Source: Fulvia fulva (taxonomy: Eukaryota; Ascomycota; Dothideomycetes; Mycosphaerellales; Mycosphaerellaceae). From it: a stretch of DNA of 64,000 nt. Each line of letters begins with the position of its first letter. The stretch's first letter is position 1. A program made the translations under genes and the position numbers. Below the pieces are notes generated by a model. The model ran no database searches. It worked only from the letters and a program-made list of their open reading frames with translations, and was not told the DNA's origin. Below are positions 1 through 9,151 of this stretch, piece by piece. Location of the stretch: the NCBI RefSeq assembly GCF_020509005.1, contig NC_063015.1, positions 806,001-870,000 of the forward strand. The letters run 5' to 3'.

Positions 1-693
1 GGAAGGTGAGAAATCGTTTGTAGAGCAACTATGGAAAGAGAGGTGGAACAACCAGGTTGTAGGGCATAGTGGACGCCCTCAGCCAGCGGGACAACCTAAG
101 GAATGGTCAGCTACAAAATCCGCGGTCAAGCACCCCCCGAAGCTCATCCACTACCGCCTTACGAGGGCACAGAGTAGCATAGCAACCCAACTGCGAAGCG
201 AACACATCGGCCTCCAGGGGTACCTATCATGGAGGAAGGTCCCAGGATACACGAATACTAGCTGCCCCTGCGGCTATCGCTCCTAGAACGTACGGCACGC
301 ACTCCTCGTCTGTCCGAGGTGGTCGCTAGGAAGGGGGGAGTGGATGGCAAAGGCGAGGAACCGGACGATTGGGGCACTTCTTAACAACGCTGAAGACCTA
401 CGGCGCATTACGAACTGGATACTAGAGAAGGGCTGGCTAGAACAGTACCGCCTAGTAGGAGCAGTGCAGGAAGAGAGGACACGACGCAGCGCGACGAGAC
501 CGGCTAGGAGCGGGGGCTAACGGGGTAGTGACATGGACTACGTACGTTCAGAGGGAAAGCTAATCTAGACAAGGAGTAGTCGGGGGCGGGAAGGGTTTTC
601 ACCTATTCGGGTTTCCCTTTGTACATAACAATAGATATATACCTGCATAGGCCGGATAGGGTCCTAGAACAGGGGAATGACAAATCTATCTAT
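1..693 (+). mobile_element. LINE-B non-LTR retrotransposon, 3' end (cut by window start)
   Basis: This is the 3' terminal part of a Tad-like non-LTR element. It is the inverted counterpart of 34288-34985: bases 1-15 are the reverse complement of the sequence around 34970-34985, and the match runs through the 3' untranslated region. The element ends at about 681-697 in a short TCTA-type repeat and then abuts a truncated C1 LTR, so it probably inserted into that LTR, with the rest of the LTR lying left of the window. The target duplication cannot be checked. RIP is light here compared with the partner copy. Confidence 0.8.
2..520 (+). pseudogene. LINE-B ORF2 C-terminal fragment
   Basis: Reading from base 2 gives about 172 codons to a TAA at 518-520, broken by a single TAG at 284-286. 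The frame holds a CPCGY...H....C motif followed by CPRW, which is the C-terminal zinc-knuckle-like region found after reverse transcriptase in Tad-type and related LINEs. LINE-A in this window has the same motif (CPCGYLS...HMVLNC). The TAG lies directly after the CPCGYRS motif, where a glutamine would be expected from the LINE-A comparison, so it fits a CAG to TAG RIP change. The N-terminal parts of ORF2 (endonuclease, polymerase) lie outside the window. Confidence 0.75.
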
Positions 694-772
694 CTATATA
701 CTCGTGCTATTAGTCAGTTAAAGATTAATCTCTTACTCCACTCCACTACTATCAATCCGTACCTATTTAACA
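694..772 (+). repeat. Truncated 5' LTR of old Copia copy C1-B
   Basis: This stretch matches the last 79 bases of the 235-bp C1 LTR (compare 40600-40678) with RIP-type changes, and ends in TTTAACA directly before the primer-binding sequence. The left part of the LTR is replaced by the LINE-B 3' end. Confidence 0.8.
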
Positions 773-1860
773 GGTTATAAGCCCGGGTTTATATAGGAAT
801 AAGAGCAACCTATATCAGTATAGGTTACTTATATCCCTTACCATCGTAGTAGAAAACATCTAGGAATCAGAAGTCCACCCCGTCTATCCTATTAAGGAGC
901 TTAGTTCGATACTAAGTAATAGGTAACCTAGACAAGGACTCTATACGGCTTACTTAAAGCCAATAGCTTAAAGATACTCTATAGGTAGAACTATATCGAG
1001 ATACTATTAAGAAGGACTTTAAGTAAGTCATTTGAAGCTCTACTAGGAGAGACAGACCTATGTCCTAGCCCCGAGACCTTATACCGCTCCTTCTTTACTT
1101 TACTAAGTAGGCCTTAGTATCTATACCTACGAACTTTCCTATTCTATACTAGAAGCCTTAGTAGGATCTAAGCCACTACTTTGGAACATATATACCTTGT
1201 TTCATTACATCCAATCTATTATAGATTTATACTAAGAGAAGACAGAGGAGAAGGGAGGCAAAATCCCAATTCTTAGGAGGGACAATTAGAAGATATAGTT
1301 CAACCTTTAGAGATATAAGATAGAGAGCTAATTAGTATTCTTTACAATTAATAACCTAATAGAAGTGTCTTTTAATAACATTAAGGGCAAGACTCTAAAA
1401 CTCTAAGAAGAGGCTATAAATAAAAAGATCCGTAATACGCTAATATAGATAAGACACAATATAGTGTATAACTTCAGTATCCTTAGTAGGATTATAGAAG
1501 AAGATGAATTTGAGCTTAAGGGCTTATATAAATCTAGAAGAGCTACTAAGAAGTGGGTGCATCTCTAGAACAAGTATAGCTAGGTACTACTAACCTATAC
1601 ACATGAGCTTATAAAGCAATTTATGACCTTTAAGATAAGTGAAGAGTTCACTATTAGATCTGTATAGATATACCTAGTTTCTCTTAGAAAAAGGATCGCT
1701 AATGTTGACCTAGAGGGTCAGCATTATAGGAAAGCTAATATAAGGATAACCTAGCTCTTAAGCTCACTACTACCTAACTACTATATAGCTAGGGATACTA
1801 TTATGGCTTAGCTAAAGATAGATCATAAAAGGACCTTAAAGATCCTTAAAGCTTAAGAAG
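773..1860 (+). pseudogene. C1-B Copia leader and gag, RIP-degraded (segment 1 of 3)
   Basis: This is the leader and 5' gag of a Copia element, colinear with 40679-41770 of the C1-C copy. The primer-binding site (773-787) reads GGTTATAAGCCCGGG, with one RIP change from GGTTATGAGCCCGGG. The gag start codon has become ATA and tryptophan and glutamine codons are TAG throughout; nearly every difference is C to T before A, or G to A after T. The segment stops at 1860, where C1-A is inserted, and resumes at 7476. It cannot encode protein. Confidence 0.88.
1856..1860. repeat. Target-site duplication, left copy (AGAAG)
   Basis: AGAAG here is repeated at 7476-7480, immediately outside the two LTRs of C1-A. 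Five base pairs is the usual duplication for Copia integrases. Confidence 0.9.
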
Positions 1861-2095
1861 TGTTGAACAGGTACGGGTAGATGGCAGCGGAGTGGAGTAA
1901 GAGATCAATCTTCAACTGACTAATAGCACGAGCATGCAGCAATATATCAGGAACTAATATGTTGATTGTGTTAGATGTCTATCTAAGCTAAAGGGGAGAG
2001 AAGGTATCCCCCTACAAGCTGAGTCATTGTGGATGCCTCAGGCTGCCAGATTACTTCCTGATTGTTGACTCCCTTTGAGATGCTACATCTTAACA
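1861..2095 (-). repeat. 3' LTR of C1-A
   Basis: 235 bp, TGTTAAG...GTTCAACA on the minus strand. It is nearly identical to 7241-7475; differences such as a G/A near 1879 and a C/T near 1956 are in RIP context. Confidence 0.93.
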
Positions 2096-2107
2096 CTCCC
2101 ACTCATC
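2096..2107 (-). other. Polypurine tract of C1-A
   Basis: On the minus strand GATGAGTGGGAG lies directly before the 3' LTR, the position of the plus-strand primer. Family C2 has the same TGAGTGGGAG at 20495-20504. Confidence 0.75.
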
Positions 2108-2160
2108 TCGTATGGGAGGTTACAGTCTGCTCACTTCCTGTCAATAGTACTTGGACCTTT

Positions 2161-5100
2161 TTATGACAGGTTCAGCTGGCTTACAAACCTCTGGAAGTGT
2201 GGACCAGTCTTTGGTTTTGTAAACCCGTCTGCAACCATCTCAGAGGTTGGGGTGTACTCAACAGCAATAAGCCTCCTCCACCAAAGTTTCCTAACAGCGT
2301 TATAGGCAATGTCAATGTGCTTCGACTTGTCATGAACATGTGCATCTTTCACTAGGGTGAGGGCAGCTTGATTGTCACCTCTTAATTGGACTGGTCTCAA
2401 ATTTGATACAGTCTCCTGGTTTCCAGTGATTCTTGGTTGATGGGAACAGTCTCCCACTAACTCTGGACAATCCATTTCCCTCAGCAGTGAAGCTAGGAAT
2501 TGGGACTGCTTCGCACATGCATTCATAGCCATGTATTCAGCCTCCATTGTGGATGTTGCTACAGACTTTTGCTTCTTGCTCATCCAAGAAACTGGTGCCC
2601 CACAGAGGAAGAAGACATACCCAAGGATTGAGACTCTGTCTGCTTTGTCCATTGCATAATCAGAATCACAGTATCCAATAAGGTGTCCTTTTCCAGACTT
2701 TGAGAACTGAAGTCCTAGATCAGGGTATGATCTTAGGTACCTAGTGATCTTCTTCAAAGCCTTCATGTGGTAGGTGGATGGGTCACTCACAAATGAGCTC
2801 ATCCTTCCTAGGGCAAAAGCAATGTCTGGCCTTGTGATTGTTGCTGGCCACATCCAAGTACCATTAATACTCTGGTACTCTGCCTTGTCACACCTCTCAT
2901 CCATGTGGCTTGAAGGTTTGAGGGCCTCATAGCTGTCCATGGGTGAGTGTGTAGGTGCTGCCTTCTCATGGTTCATTCCCATCTTGGCTAGGCTGTCCCT
3001 AACAAAGTGTCCTTGGTCAAGTTTGAGGATTCCTCTCTTCCTGTCCCTTGTGACTCTCATGCCAAGGATCTTTTCAGGTTCACCTAGATCTTTGATCTTG
3101 AAGATCTTGCCAAGTTCTCTTTTGAACCAGAGAACATCTGTCAACTTTGGTGCAGCAATTGGAATGTCATCCACATGTATAAGGATTATGATCTCCCTCT
3201 TCTTATGGATAAGTAGGCATGGATCCACTTCTGACTGTGTGAATCCAATCTCTCTGAGCTTTGACACACAGAGTTGATTCCAATCTCTAGCTGCTTGCTT
3301 AAGTCCATACAAGCTTTTGAGGATTTTGAACACCATGTTTGGTGGAAGCTCAACTCCTGGTGGTGGTAACATGAAGATGTCTTCATGGAGGGTGCTTTCT
3401 GTGAATGCATTGTTCACATCCACTTGGTGAAGATGAAGATCCTTCTTACACACAATAGCCATAAACACCCTAAGGGTGTCCTGTCTTACTGTAGGTGCAA
3501 ATGTCTCCATAAAGTCAACACCAAACTTCTGTGAGAAGCCCCTTGCAACTAGTCTAGCCTTGAACTTTTCAATAGCTCCACTAATGCTTCTCTTAATATC
3601 AAAGACCCATCTTGATGTAACCAGATTTGCTCCTTTTGGTGGAACAGAATTTTCCCAGGTGTTGTTACTCTGTAGAGCATCTAGTTCCTTTTGGATTGCT
3701 TCCTTCCAAAGATGTCCCCATTTCTTGTCATTCACAGCATCCTTGTAGGATTTTGGAATTGGGACCTCTTGCTTGCATGCAATGGCTTCTACAGTTGCTG
3801 CAAAGGCCATTTCCTCAACTTCTTCCAGGAATTCGCTATCCCATGGTATTGAACTGTCCACTGATTGCATAGCTGCAAAGAAAGCTTGGTGAAAAGCAGC
3901 AAGGTTCTCTGAGAGGTCCATTGCTTCTCCCACTTCAGTGGTTAGTTCGGGCTTAGGGACCATGGATCTTGGGGCTTTCTGTTTCATGTCATAGCCCTCA
4001 ACATTATAGTCAGCCTTTCTCTTTCCAAGGGATGATTTAGGGACCGTCACTTGTGACCTAGTAACGTCTATTTCCTGGGGATCTAGGGAGCTTCTCTCAA
4101 TTGGCTGATCGATTTTCTGAAATTCCCCTACGTTCTCCGGAGGCTGGGGAAGTTGCACAAACAGCTTTCTCGGCTGAGCGACTTTAGGGCTCTCAATTGG
4201 CTGATCTATTTCGGGGGGGCTCTGATGGACGCCTGATTGGTAGGTAGATTGTCATAAGGATACGTTCTTCCTCGGCCTTCCTAAGGGCTTCCTAGCTGGT
4301 GCACTGCTTGGTAGATTCAATGTTGGAACATTGAGACCCATATCACCTCCAGGCTGGTCCTCAAAGAAGTCTGCATGTGTGTGTTGTTTAACAGCTCTCA
4401 TGTCTGGTTCCTAAAAGAGCCAGGCTTTAGCTGTGTTTTCAATATACCTAATAAACACTGCTTCTTTACCCCTATTCATTAGCTTGTCACTTCTTGCCCA
4501 TTGAGGTTGGGATCTTGTGTCCATATAGACAACAGCTTTGCATCCCCAAACTTTCAAATGGTTGATGGTCGGTTTGATACCATCAAAAGCCTCATCTGGT
4601 GAAACCTTGAACCCATCGTAATCTGGGCCATTTGGCAGTTTGTTCCTCATATAAGTTTGGGCCTCTAGTGCTTTAGGCCAAAATTCAACCGGCATTTTAG
4701 CCTCTTCAAGCATTGCCCTTATAGAGTCCTCTGAGGTTTGTATTGACCTCTCAACTGGTCCATTCTGTAGAGAGTTGTATGCCTCAGTCGGCTCGAGCCC
4801 AATCCCCAAATCCTTCTCCCACTGCTTCACTAATGCAATAAGTTCTTTTGCATTGTCAAGTCTTACTGCTTTCAGCTGCGCTGATGATTTCCTCTCTGCT
4901 TTGATCTTCCAGTTCTGGAGAGCAACTGGAGCATCTTCTCTTTTCCTAAGAGGAAAGGTCCACTTCTTCCTAGAGAAGTTGTCAACAATCTCAAGCCAGT
5001 ATTTGAATCCTAGTCTTGAGATTGGTAGTGGGCCACATATGTCAATAGATACAAGGGCAAGTCTTTCAGGTCTTCTCTCTGTAACTTTGCCTTTGTACTT

Positions 5101-6816
5101 CTTCATCTTTGCTATTAAGCATACTCTGCACTGGTGAAAGCCATCCTTAGGGATAGGAATGGGTTCTTTCAAGTCTGTTACCTTGTGAAGATTCTAGAGC
5201 AAATTCTTCCCAAAGTGTGCAAATCTTCTATGCCAAAGCTCCCACTGCTTCAGGTCGGTCTCTGATTGAGCAGTCACAAAGGCATTCTCCATTGGTGGTG
5301 CACATGATGAGTAATGTGCCCGTTCTTGTAGGAGAGGAGAAATCTCATCAATGAATAGAACCCCCCCAAGGAGCTTTGTCTGGACAACAGTCTCACTAGA
5401 GGGGGAAACAAGAGAAAATGATGGAGGTTGCACACCAAACTGCTTGCTAAACTGGTTCCATGAAACCAGGTTCACTCCTAGCTTGGGTACAAGCAGGACA
5501 TCTTCCAAAACAACTTTTCTGCCAGCTCTCCCACTCATCTCTGCATTCCCAATATAAGTGGCCAATAAAAACCCACCTCCCACTTTGATCCATTTCTTCC
5601 TTGTCAAGGGAGTCATAGATCTAAAGAGGCAGCTTTGGTCAGTCATATGGGATGAAGCACAGGAGTCAAGTAACCACTCTGACGAGGGGAACTTGCCTTG
5701 GACTTCTGCAGTTGAGTGAGCCACTTCATCATACTCATCATCATCAGACATTGTCTCTGGGGATGAGCTGCATGGTGACTCTTGGGCGGAGAAACCTTTT
5801 CCAGTCTTCTTTGCTTTAGAGGTATAAGACTGGGCCTGGTTCTTCTGGAGTGACAGCATGTCAGAGCTGAGTTTCTTCACCATTTTCTTAAGTTCTTCCA
5901 TAGAGGACTTCTCTCTTGGTGTCCTCCTTGAAGTGGGTGGTGGAGTTCTCTTCTTCTTGACATGTGTTGTATTCTGGGAAGATGGTGGTTGGGAATGAGA
6001 TCTAAGGACCTTTCTTGCCTCAGGCAAACTAGGGCAGTCCTTGATCAGATGATCCTTCTCACAGAGAAGGCAGGAGAGTGGTCTTGCTAGACCTGAGGGC
6101 TTGACCCAGGTGGCTGCCATGCCATACTCAGCCTTAGAGGGATCCAACCTGGCTTCTTGAGCTTCAAGGATCTTTAAGGTCCTTTCATGATCCATCTTTG
6201 GCTGAGCCATGATAGTATCCCTGGCTACATGGTAGTCAGGTGGCAGTGAGCTTAAGAGCTGGGTCATCCTCACATCAGCTTTCCTGTAATGCTGACCCTC
6301 TAGGTCAACATCAGCAATCCTTTTTCCAAGAGAAACCAGGTGTGTCCATGCAGATCTGATGGTGAACTCTTCACTCATCTCGAAGGTCACAAATTGCTTT
6401 GTGAGCTCATGTGCATGGGTTGGTAGCACCTGGCTATACTTGTTCCAGAGATACACCCACTTCTCAGCAGCTCTTCCAGATTCACATGAGCCCTCAAGCT
6501 CAAATTCATCTTCTTCTGTGATCCTACTAAGGATACTGAAGTTGCATACTGCATTGTGTCTTGTCCATGTTGGCGTATTGAGGATCTCTTTGGTTGTAGC
6601 CTCTTCTTGGAGTTTCAGAGTCTTGCCCTTGATGTTGTCAAAAGACACTTCCATTAGGTCATCAATTGCAAAGAATGCTGATTGGCTCTCCATCTTGTAT
6701 CTCTGAAGGTTGAACCATCTCTTCCAATTGTCCCTCCCAAGAATTGGGATTTTGCCTCCCTTCTCCTCTGTCTTCTCTTGGTATGAATCCATAATAAATT
6801 GGATGTAATGAAACAA
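2161..6816 (-). pseudogene. Copia gag-pol polyprotein of C1-A, three in-frame stops
   Basis: One frame runs from about 6816 (or the ATG at 6792, MDSYQEK) to the stop at 2161. In order: a gag capsid-like region; a CCHC zinc knuckle (CLLCEKDHLIKDC, near 6060); an aspartic protease with DSCASSHMT at about 5660; the GAG-pre-integrase motif LWHRRFAHFG; integrase with DICGP, DNAKE and PVERS carrying the D, D and E residues; reverse transcriptase with GFSQKFGVDF, VNNAF, LYGLKQA and HVDD; and RNase H with DSDYA, ATSTMEAEY and GDNQAAL. All pieces share a frame, interrupted by TAG (5194-5196), TAG (4411-4413) and TGA (4252-4254). The first stop is also present in every other C1 copy here. The second replaces the Trp seen in the palindrome copies and is RIP-like; the third replaces a GGA codon and is not. 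Otherwise it looks full length for a Copia polyprotein. Confidence 0.92.
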
Positions 6817-7225
6817 GGTGTGTATGTTCCAAGGTGGTGGCTCAGATCCTGCTGAGGCTTCTGGTGTAGAATGGGAAAGTTCGTAGGTGTGGATACCAAG
6901 GCCTGCTTGGTAAAGTAAAGAAGGAGCGGTGTGAGGTCTCGGGGCTAGGACACAGGTCTGTCTCTCCTAGCAGAGCTTCAAATGACTTACTTGAAGTCCT
7001 TCTTGATAGTATCTCGATGCAGTTCTGCCTACAGAGTATCTTCAAGGTATTGGCTTTTAGTAAGCCGCACAGAGTCCTTGTCTGGGTTACCTATCACTTA
7101 GTATCGAACTAAGCTCCTTGATAGGATAGACGGGGTAGACTTCTGATTCCCAGATGTTTTCTGCTACGATAGCAAGGGATACAAGTAACCTGTACTGATA
7201 TAGGTTGCTCTTATTCCTGCACAAA
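6817..7225 (-). other. C1-A untranslated leader
   Basis: About 410 bases lie between the primer-binding site and gag. Short frames occur but none is conserved across copies in a coding manner. The leader is colinear with 40694-41102 and with the mirrored stretch up to 47661. I see no recognisable RNA element. Confidence 0.6.
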
Positions 7226-7240
7226 CCCGGGCTCATAACC
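7226..7240 (-). other. Primer-binding site of C1-A: half initiator tRNA-Met type
   Basis: Directly inside the 5' LTR the minus strand reads GGTTATGAGCCCGGG. This is complementary to GGGCTCATAACC, the anticodon stem-loop of eukaryotic initiator tRNA-Met, rather than to a tRNA 3' CCA end. Copia of Drosophila and Ty5 of yeast are known to prime from a cleaved 5' half of this tRNA. Confidence 0.8.
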
Positions 7241-7475
7241 TGTTGAACAGGTACGGGTGGATGGCAGCGGAGTGGAGTAAGAGATCAATCTTCAACTGAC
7301 TAATAGCACGAGCATGCAGCAATATATCAGGAACCAATATGTTGATTGTGTTAGATGTCTATCTAAGCTAAAGGGGAGAGAAGGTATCTCCCTACAAGCT
7401 GAGTCATTGTGGATGCCTCAGGCTGCCAGATCACTTCCTGATTGTTGACTCCCTTTGAGATGCTACATCTTAACA
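7241..7475 (-). repeat. 5' LTR of C1-A
   Basis: 235 bp, partner of 1861-2095, same TGTT...AACA ends. It contains the promoter of the element; I cannot place the transcription start. Confidence 0.93.
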
Positions 7476-7480
7476 AGAAG
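7476..7480. repeat. Target-site duplication, right copy (AGAAG)
   Basis: Second copy of the AGAAG found at 1856-1860. Confidence 0.9.
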
Positions 7481-8703
7481 CTAGATTGGATCCCTCTAAG
7501 GCTAAGTATAGTATAGTAGCTACCTAGGTCAAGCCCTTAGGTCTAGTAAGACCACTCTCCTGCCTTCTCTATAAGAAGGATCATCTAATCAAGGACTACC
7601 CTAGTCTACCTAAGGCAAGAAAGGTCCTTAGATCTCATTCCTAACTACTATCTTCCTAGAATATAGCACATATTAAGAGGAAGAGAACTCCACCACCTAC
7701 TTTAAGGAGGACACTAAGAGAGAAGTCCTCTATAGAAGAACTTAGGAAAATAGTAAAGAAACTTAGCTCTAACATACTGTCACTCTAGAAGAACTAGGCC
7801 TAGTCTTATATATCTAAAGCAAAGAAGACTAGAAAAGGGTTTTCCGCCTAAGAGTTACGTAACTTATATAGCTCATCCCTAGAGACAATGTCTAATAATA
7901 ATAAGTATAATGAAGTGGCTTACTTAACGACAGAAGTCTAAGGCAAGTTCCCCTCGTTAGAGTAGTTACGTAACTCCTATACTTCATCCTATATAACTGA
8001 CTAAAGCTACCTCTTTAGATCTATAACTCCCTTAATAAGGAAGAAATAGATCAAAGTGAGAGGTGGGTTTTTATTGGCCACTTATATTAGGAATGTAGAG
8101 ATGAGTAGGAGAGCTAGTAGAAAAGTTGTTTTAGAAGATGTCCTACTTATACCTAAGCTAGGAGTAAACCTAGTTTTATAGAACTAGTTTAGTAAGCAGT
8201 TTAGTGTTCAACCTCTATCATTTTCTCTTGTTTCCCCCTCTAGTAAGACTGTTGTCTAGACAAAGCTCCTTAGTGGCGTTCTATTTATTGATGAGATTTC
8301 TCCTCTCCTATAAGAACAGGCATATTACTCATTATATACACCACTAATAGAGAATGCCTTTGTGACTACTTAATTAGAGACCGACTTAAAGCAGTAGGAG
8401 CTTTAGTATAGAAGATTTACACACTTTAGGAAGAATTTGCTCTAGAATCTTCATAAGGTAACAGACTTAAAAGAACCTATTCTTATCCCTAAGGATGGCT
8501 TTCACTAGTATAGAGTATGTTTAATAGCAAAGATGAAGAAGTATAAAGGCAAAGTTATAGAGAGAAGACCTAAAAGACTTGCCCTTATATCTATTAACAT
8601 ATATAGCCTACTACTAATCTTAAGACTAGGATTTAGATACTAGCTTAAGATTGTTAACAACTTCTCTAGGAAGAAATGGACCTTTCCTCTTAGGAAAAGA
8701 GAA

Positions 8704-8708
8704 GATAC
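8704..8708. repeat. Target-site duplication, left copy (GATAC)
   Basis: GATAC flanks G1-A here and at 14846-14850. It lies in the integrase coding region of C1-B. Confidence 0.93.
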
Positions 8709-9151
8709 TGTCAGGGCGAGAGCCTGGCCTGTGAGATGTAAGGGTGAAAGCGAGAATGCAGGTGCGAAGTGCAGATGCAAAAGGGCATGGTATGATTGCT
8801 ACACAAAACAAAAGACGAAGAAAGCAAGAGAGGCCTGGGGAAGGCCAGATATTTATACGCGACCCTCGCGAGTGCGTGTCCCCGCATCAACAGGGCTAAC
8901 CCGTGCGAAGCCGCGCTCAGCAGCTTTGCTCAAAACCTTATTCCAACCTGCCCTACGATCCGAGTCTTCCACGTGCTTCAAGGTTTGGTAGAGGGGTGAA
9001 TCTGGAGGGCTGGGTCCCGTAGTGAATGTTGCGGGGCATGTGATTCTTGGCGTTCACACACCAAGCTGGACTGTCACTTCTTGACGACTTCTGAGCGCTC
9101 TGAGACTCTTCTGTCCCCACCTTCTGTACACTCTGTGGGGAGACCATGACA
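8709..9151 (-). repeat. 3' LTR of G1-A
   Basis: 443 bp, TGTCATGG...CCCTGACA on the minus strand. It is identical to 14403-14845 as far as I can compare. The end of the pol frame lies inside it. Confidence 0.95.
8850..8857 (-). promoter_or_regulatory. TATA box copy in the 3' LTR of G1-A
   Basis: TATAAATA on the minus strand, the counterpart of 14544-14551. In this position it could drive transcription outward into the flanking C1-B remnant. Confidence 0.5.

Larger units (their letters stand above)
1861..7475 (-). mobile_element. Copia LTR retrotransposon C1-A, nearly intact
   Basis: This is a 5615-bp element on the minus strand: 235-bp LTRs at both ends (TGTTAAG...TTCAACA), a primer-binding site, one long gag-pol frame and a polypurine tract, bounded by the 5-bp duplication AGAAG. 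It interrupts the gag region of the older C1-B copy of the same family. By eye the two LTRs differ at about four positions, three of which look like RIP changes, so it is fairly young but not the youngest element here. Three stop codons in gag-pol suggest it is not autonomous now. Confidence 0.95.
7476..8708 (+). pseudogene. C1-B Copia gag-protease-integrase, RIP-degraded (segment 2 of 3)
   Basis: This continues the old C1-B copy after the C1-A insertion, colinear with 41768-42989. It covers the end of gag (zinc-knuckle region, with cysteines altered), the protease, the pre-integrase motif and the start of the integrase core. Tryptophans are TAG and many aspartates are AAT or AAC. The shared TAG of all C1 copies is at 8443-8445. 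Two short stretches near 7848 and 7966, both containing TTACGTAACT, differ from C1-A by more than RIP and suggest C1-B was a slightly different subfamily. The segment ends at 8708 at the G1-A insertion. Confidence 0.85.

Noticed and set aside
680..700. Tetranucleotide run as an independent microsatellite
   Set aside because: The same run ends every LINE copy in the window, so it is the LINE 3' tail.
7226..7240. Initiator tRNA gene fragment
   Set aside because: Only the anticodon-arm complement is present and it lies exactly at the LTR edge in each copy, so it is a priming site.
8731..8999. Small plus-strand frames in the G1-A LTRs (also 14490-14693)
   Set aside because: They repeat identically in both LTRs and oppose the LTR-encoded end of pol; no independent evidence.
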